NCBI GenBank assembly: GCA_028691155.1
Contig: JAQUZV010000129.1
Span: 1-6,574 of the forward strand
Direction of reading: 5' to 3'
Length of the DNA: 6,574 bases
DNA from: Victivallales bacterium
GTDB taxonomy: Bacteria; Verrucomicrobiota; Lentisphaeria; Victivallales; SZUA-371
The position numbers and the translations under genes are program-made. A model generated the notes under the pieces. It did not search any database. It saw nothing but the letters and a program-made list of their open reading frames with translations, and was not told where the DNA came from. Positions 6,554-6,574 of this stretch are shown in pieces. How positions within the stretch are numbered: the stretch's first letter is position 1; every line of letters starts with the position of its first letter.

Positions 6554-6574
6554 ATGGAAAAGGTAACACCAGAA
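6554..6574 (+). CDS. Start of an unidentified gene, 3' partial
   Basis: ATG at 6554 is preceded at 8 bases by AAGGA and opens a frame reading MEKVTPE up to the right edge of the window. Seven codons are too few to identify the product. Its position behind an inverted repeat and next to a truncated hydrolase makes a transposase or other mobile-element gene a fair guess, but an ordinary regulated gene fits equally well. Confidence 0.45.

Noticed and set aside
1..6574. CRISPR array, tRNA, rRNA or a complete insertion sequence
   Set aside because: No regularly spaced direct repeats, no cloverleaf-like or rRNA sequence, and no transposase domain or paired terminal repeats with both ends inside the window were seen.

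Overview
The window is a compact, single-strand stretch of bacterial chromosome. All convincing genes read on the + strand. Base composition is moderately GC-rich by eye, and the three spacers after the first gene are about 75 to 220 bases long. A very long HEAT-repeat protein fused to thioredoxin and CcdA-type domains, together with an exported DUF3887-type alpha/beta hydrolase, would suit a Gram-negative of the Planctomycetes-Verrucomicrobia-Lentisphaerae group, with Lentisphaerae the first guess. That assignment is inference from gene style; no rRNA or other phylogenetic marker is present.

Layout: (1) Positions 2-4252 hold a giant gene, open at the left edge. It encodes a degenerate thioredoxin fold, a long alpha-helical HEAT solenoid, an Ala/Thr-rich linker, a second thioredoxin-like domain with an intact CxxC, and a six-helix CcdA/DsbD-type membrane electron carrier. 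(2) A 172-base spacer holds an 18-base palindrome and weak promoter-like boxes. (3) Positions 4425-5201 encode an eight-helix ZIP-family protein with unusual residues at the usual metal-ligand positions. (4) The next spacer carries a decayed copy of the last 27 codons of gene 1, including its stop codon, followed by a GC-rich hairpin. (5) Positions 5402-6478 encode an exported alpha/beta hydrolase that stops just after the catalytic Asp and lacks the catalytic His. (6) The last 100 bases hold an imperfect 13-base tandem repeat, an 11-base perfect inverted repeat that would bury the ribosome binding site, and the first seven codons of a new gene. This looks like the left edge of a different, possibly mobile, unit.

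Functionally, gene 1 would carry reducing power from the cytoplasm through its CcdA part to its extracytoplasmic thioredoxin part, with the solenoid probably docking an unknown client. A link with the ZIP protein is possible but rests only on adjacency. The strongest points for follow-up are the Trx-HEAT-Trx-CcdA architecture, the decayed gene 1 tail on the far side of the ZIP gene, the loss of ZIP ligands, and the truncation of the hydrolase next to a ribosome-site-burying hairpin. The sequence shows erosion and rearrangement (duplicated tail, truncated gene). I found no CRISPR array, tRNA or rRNA, and no complete insertion sequence.
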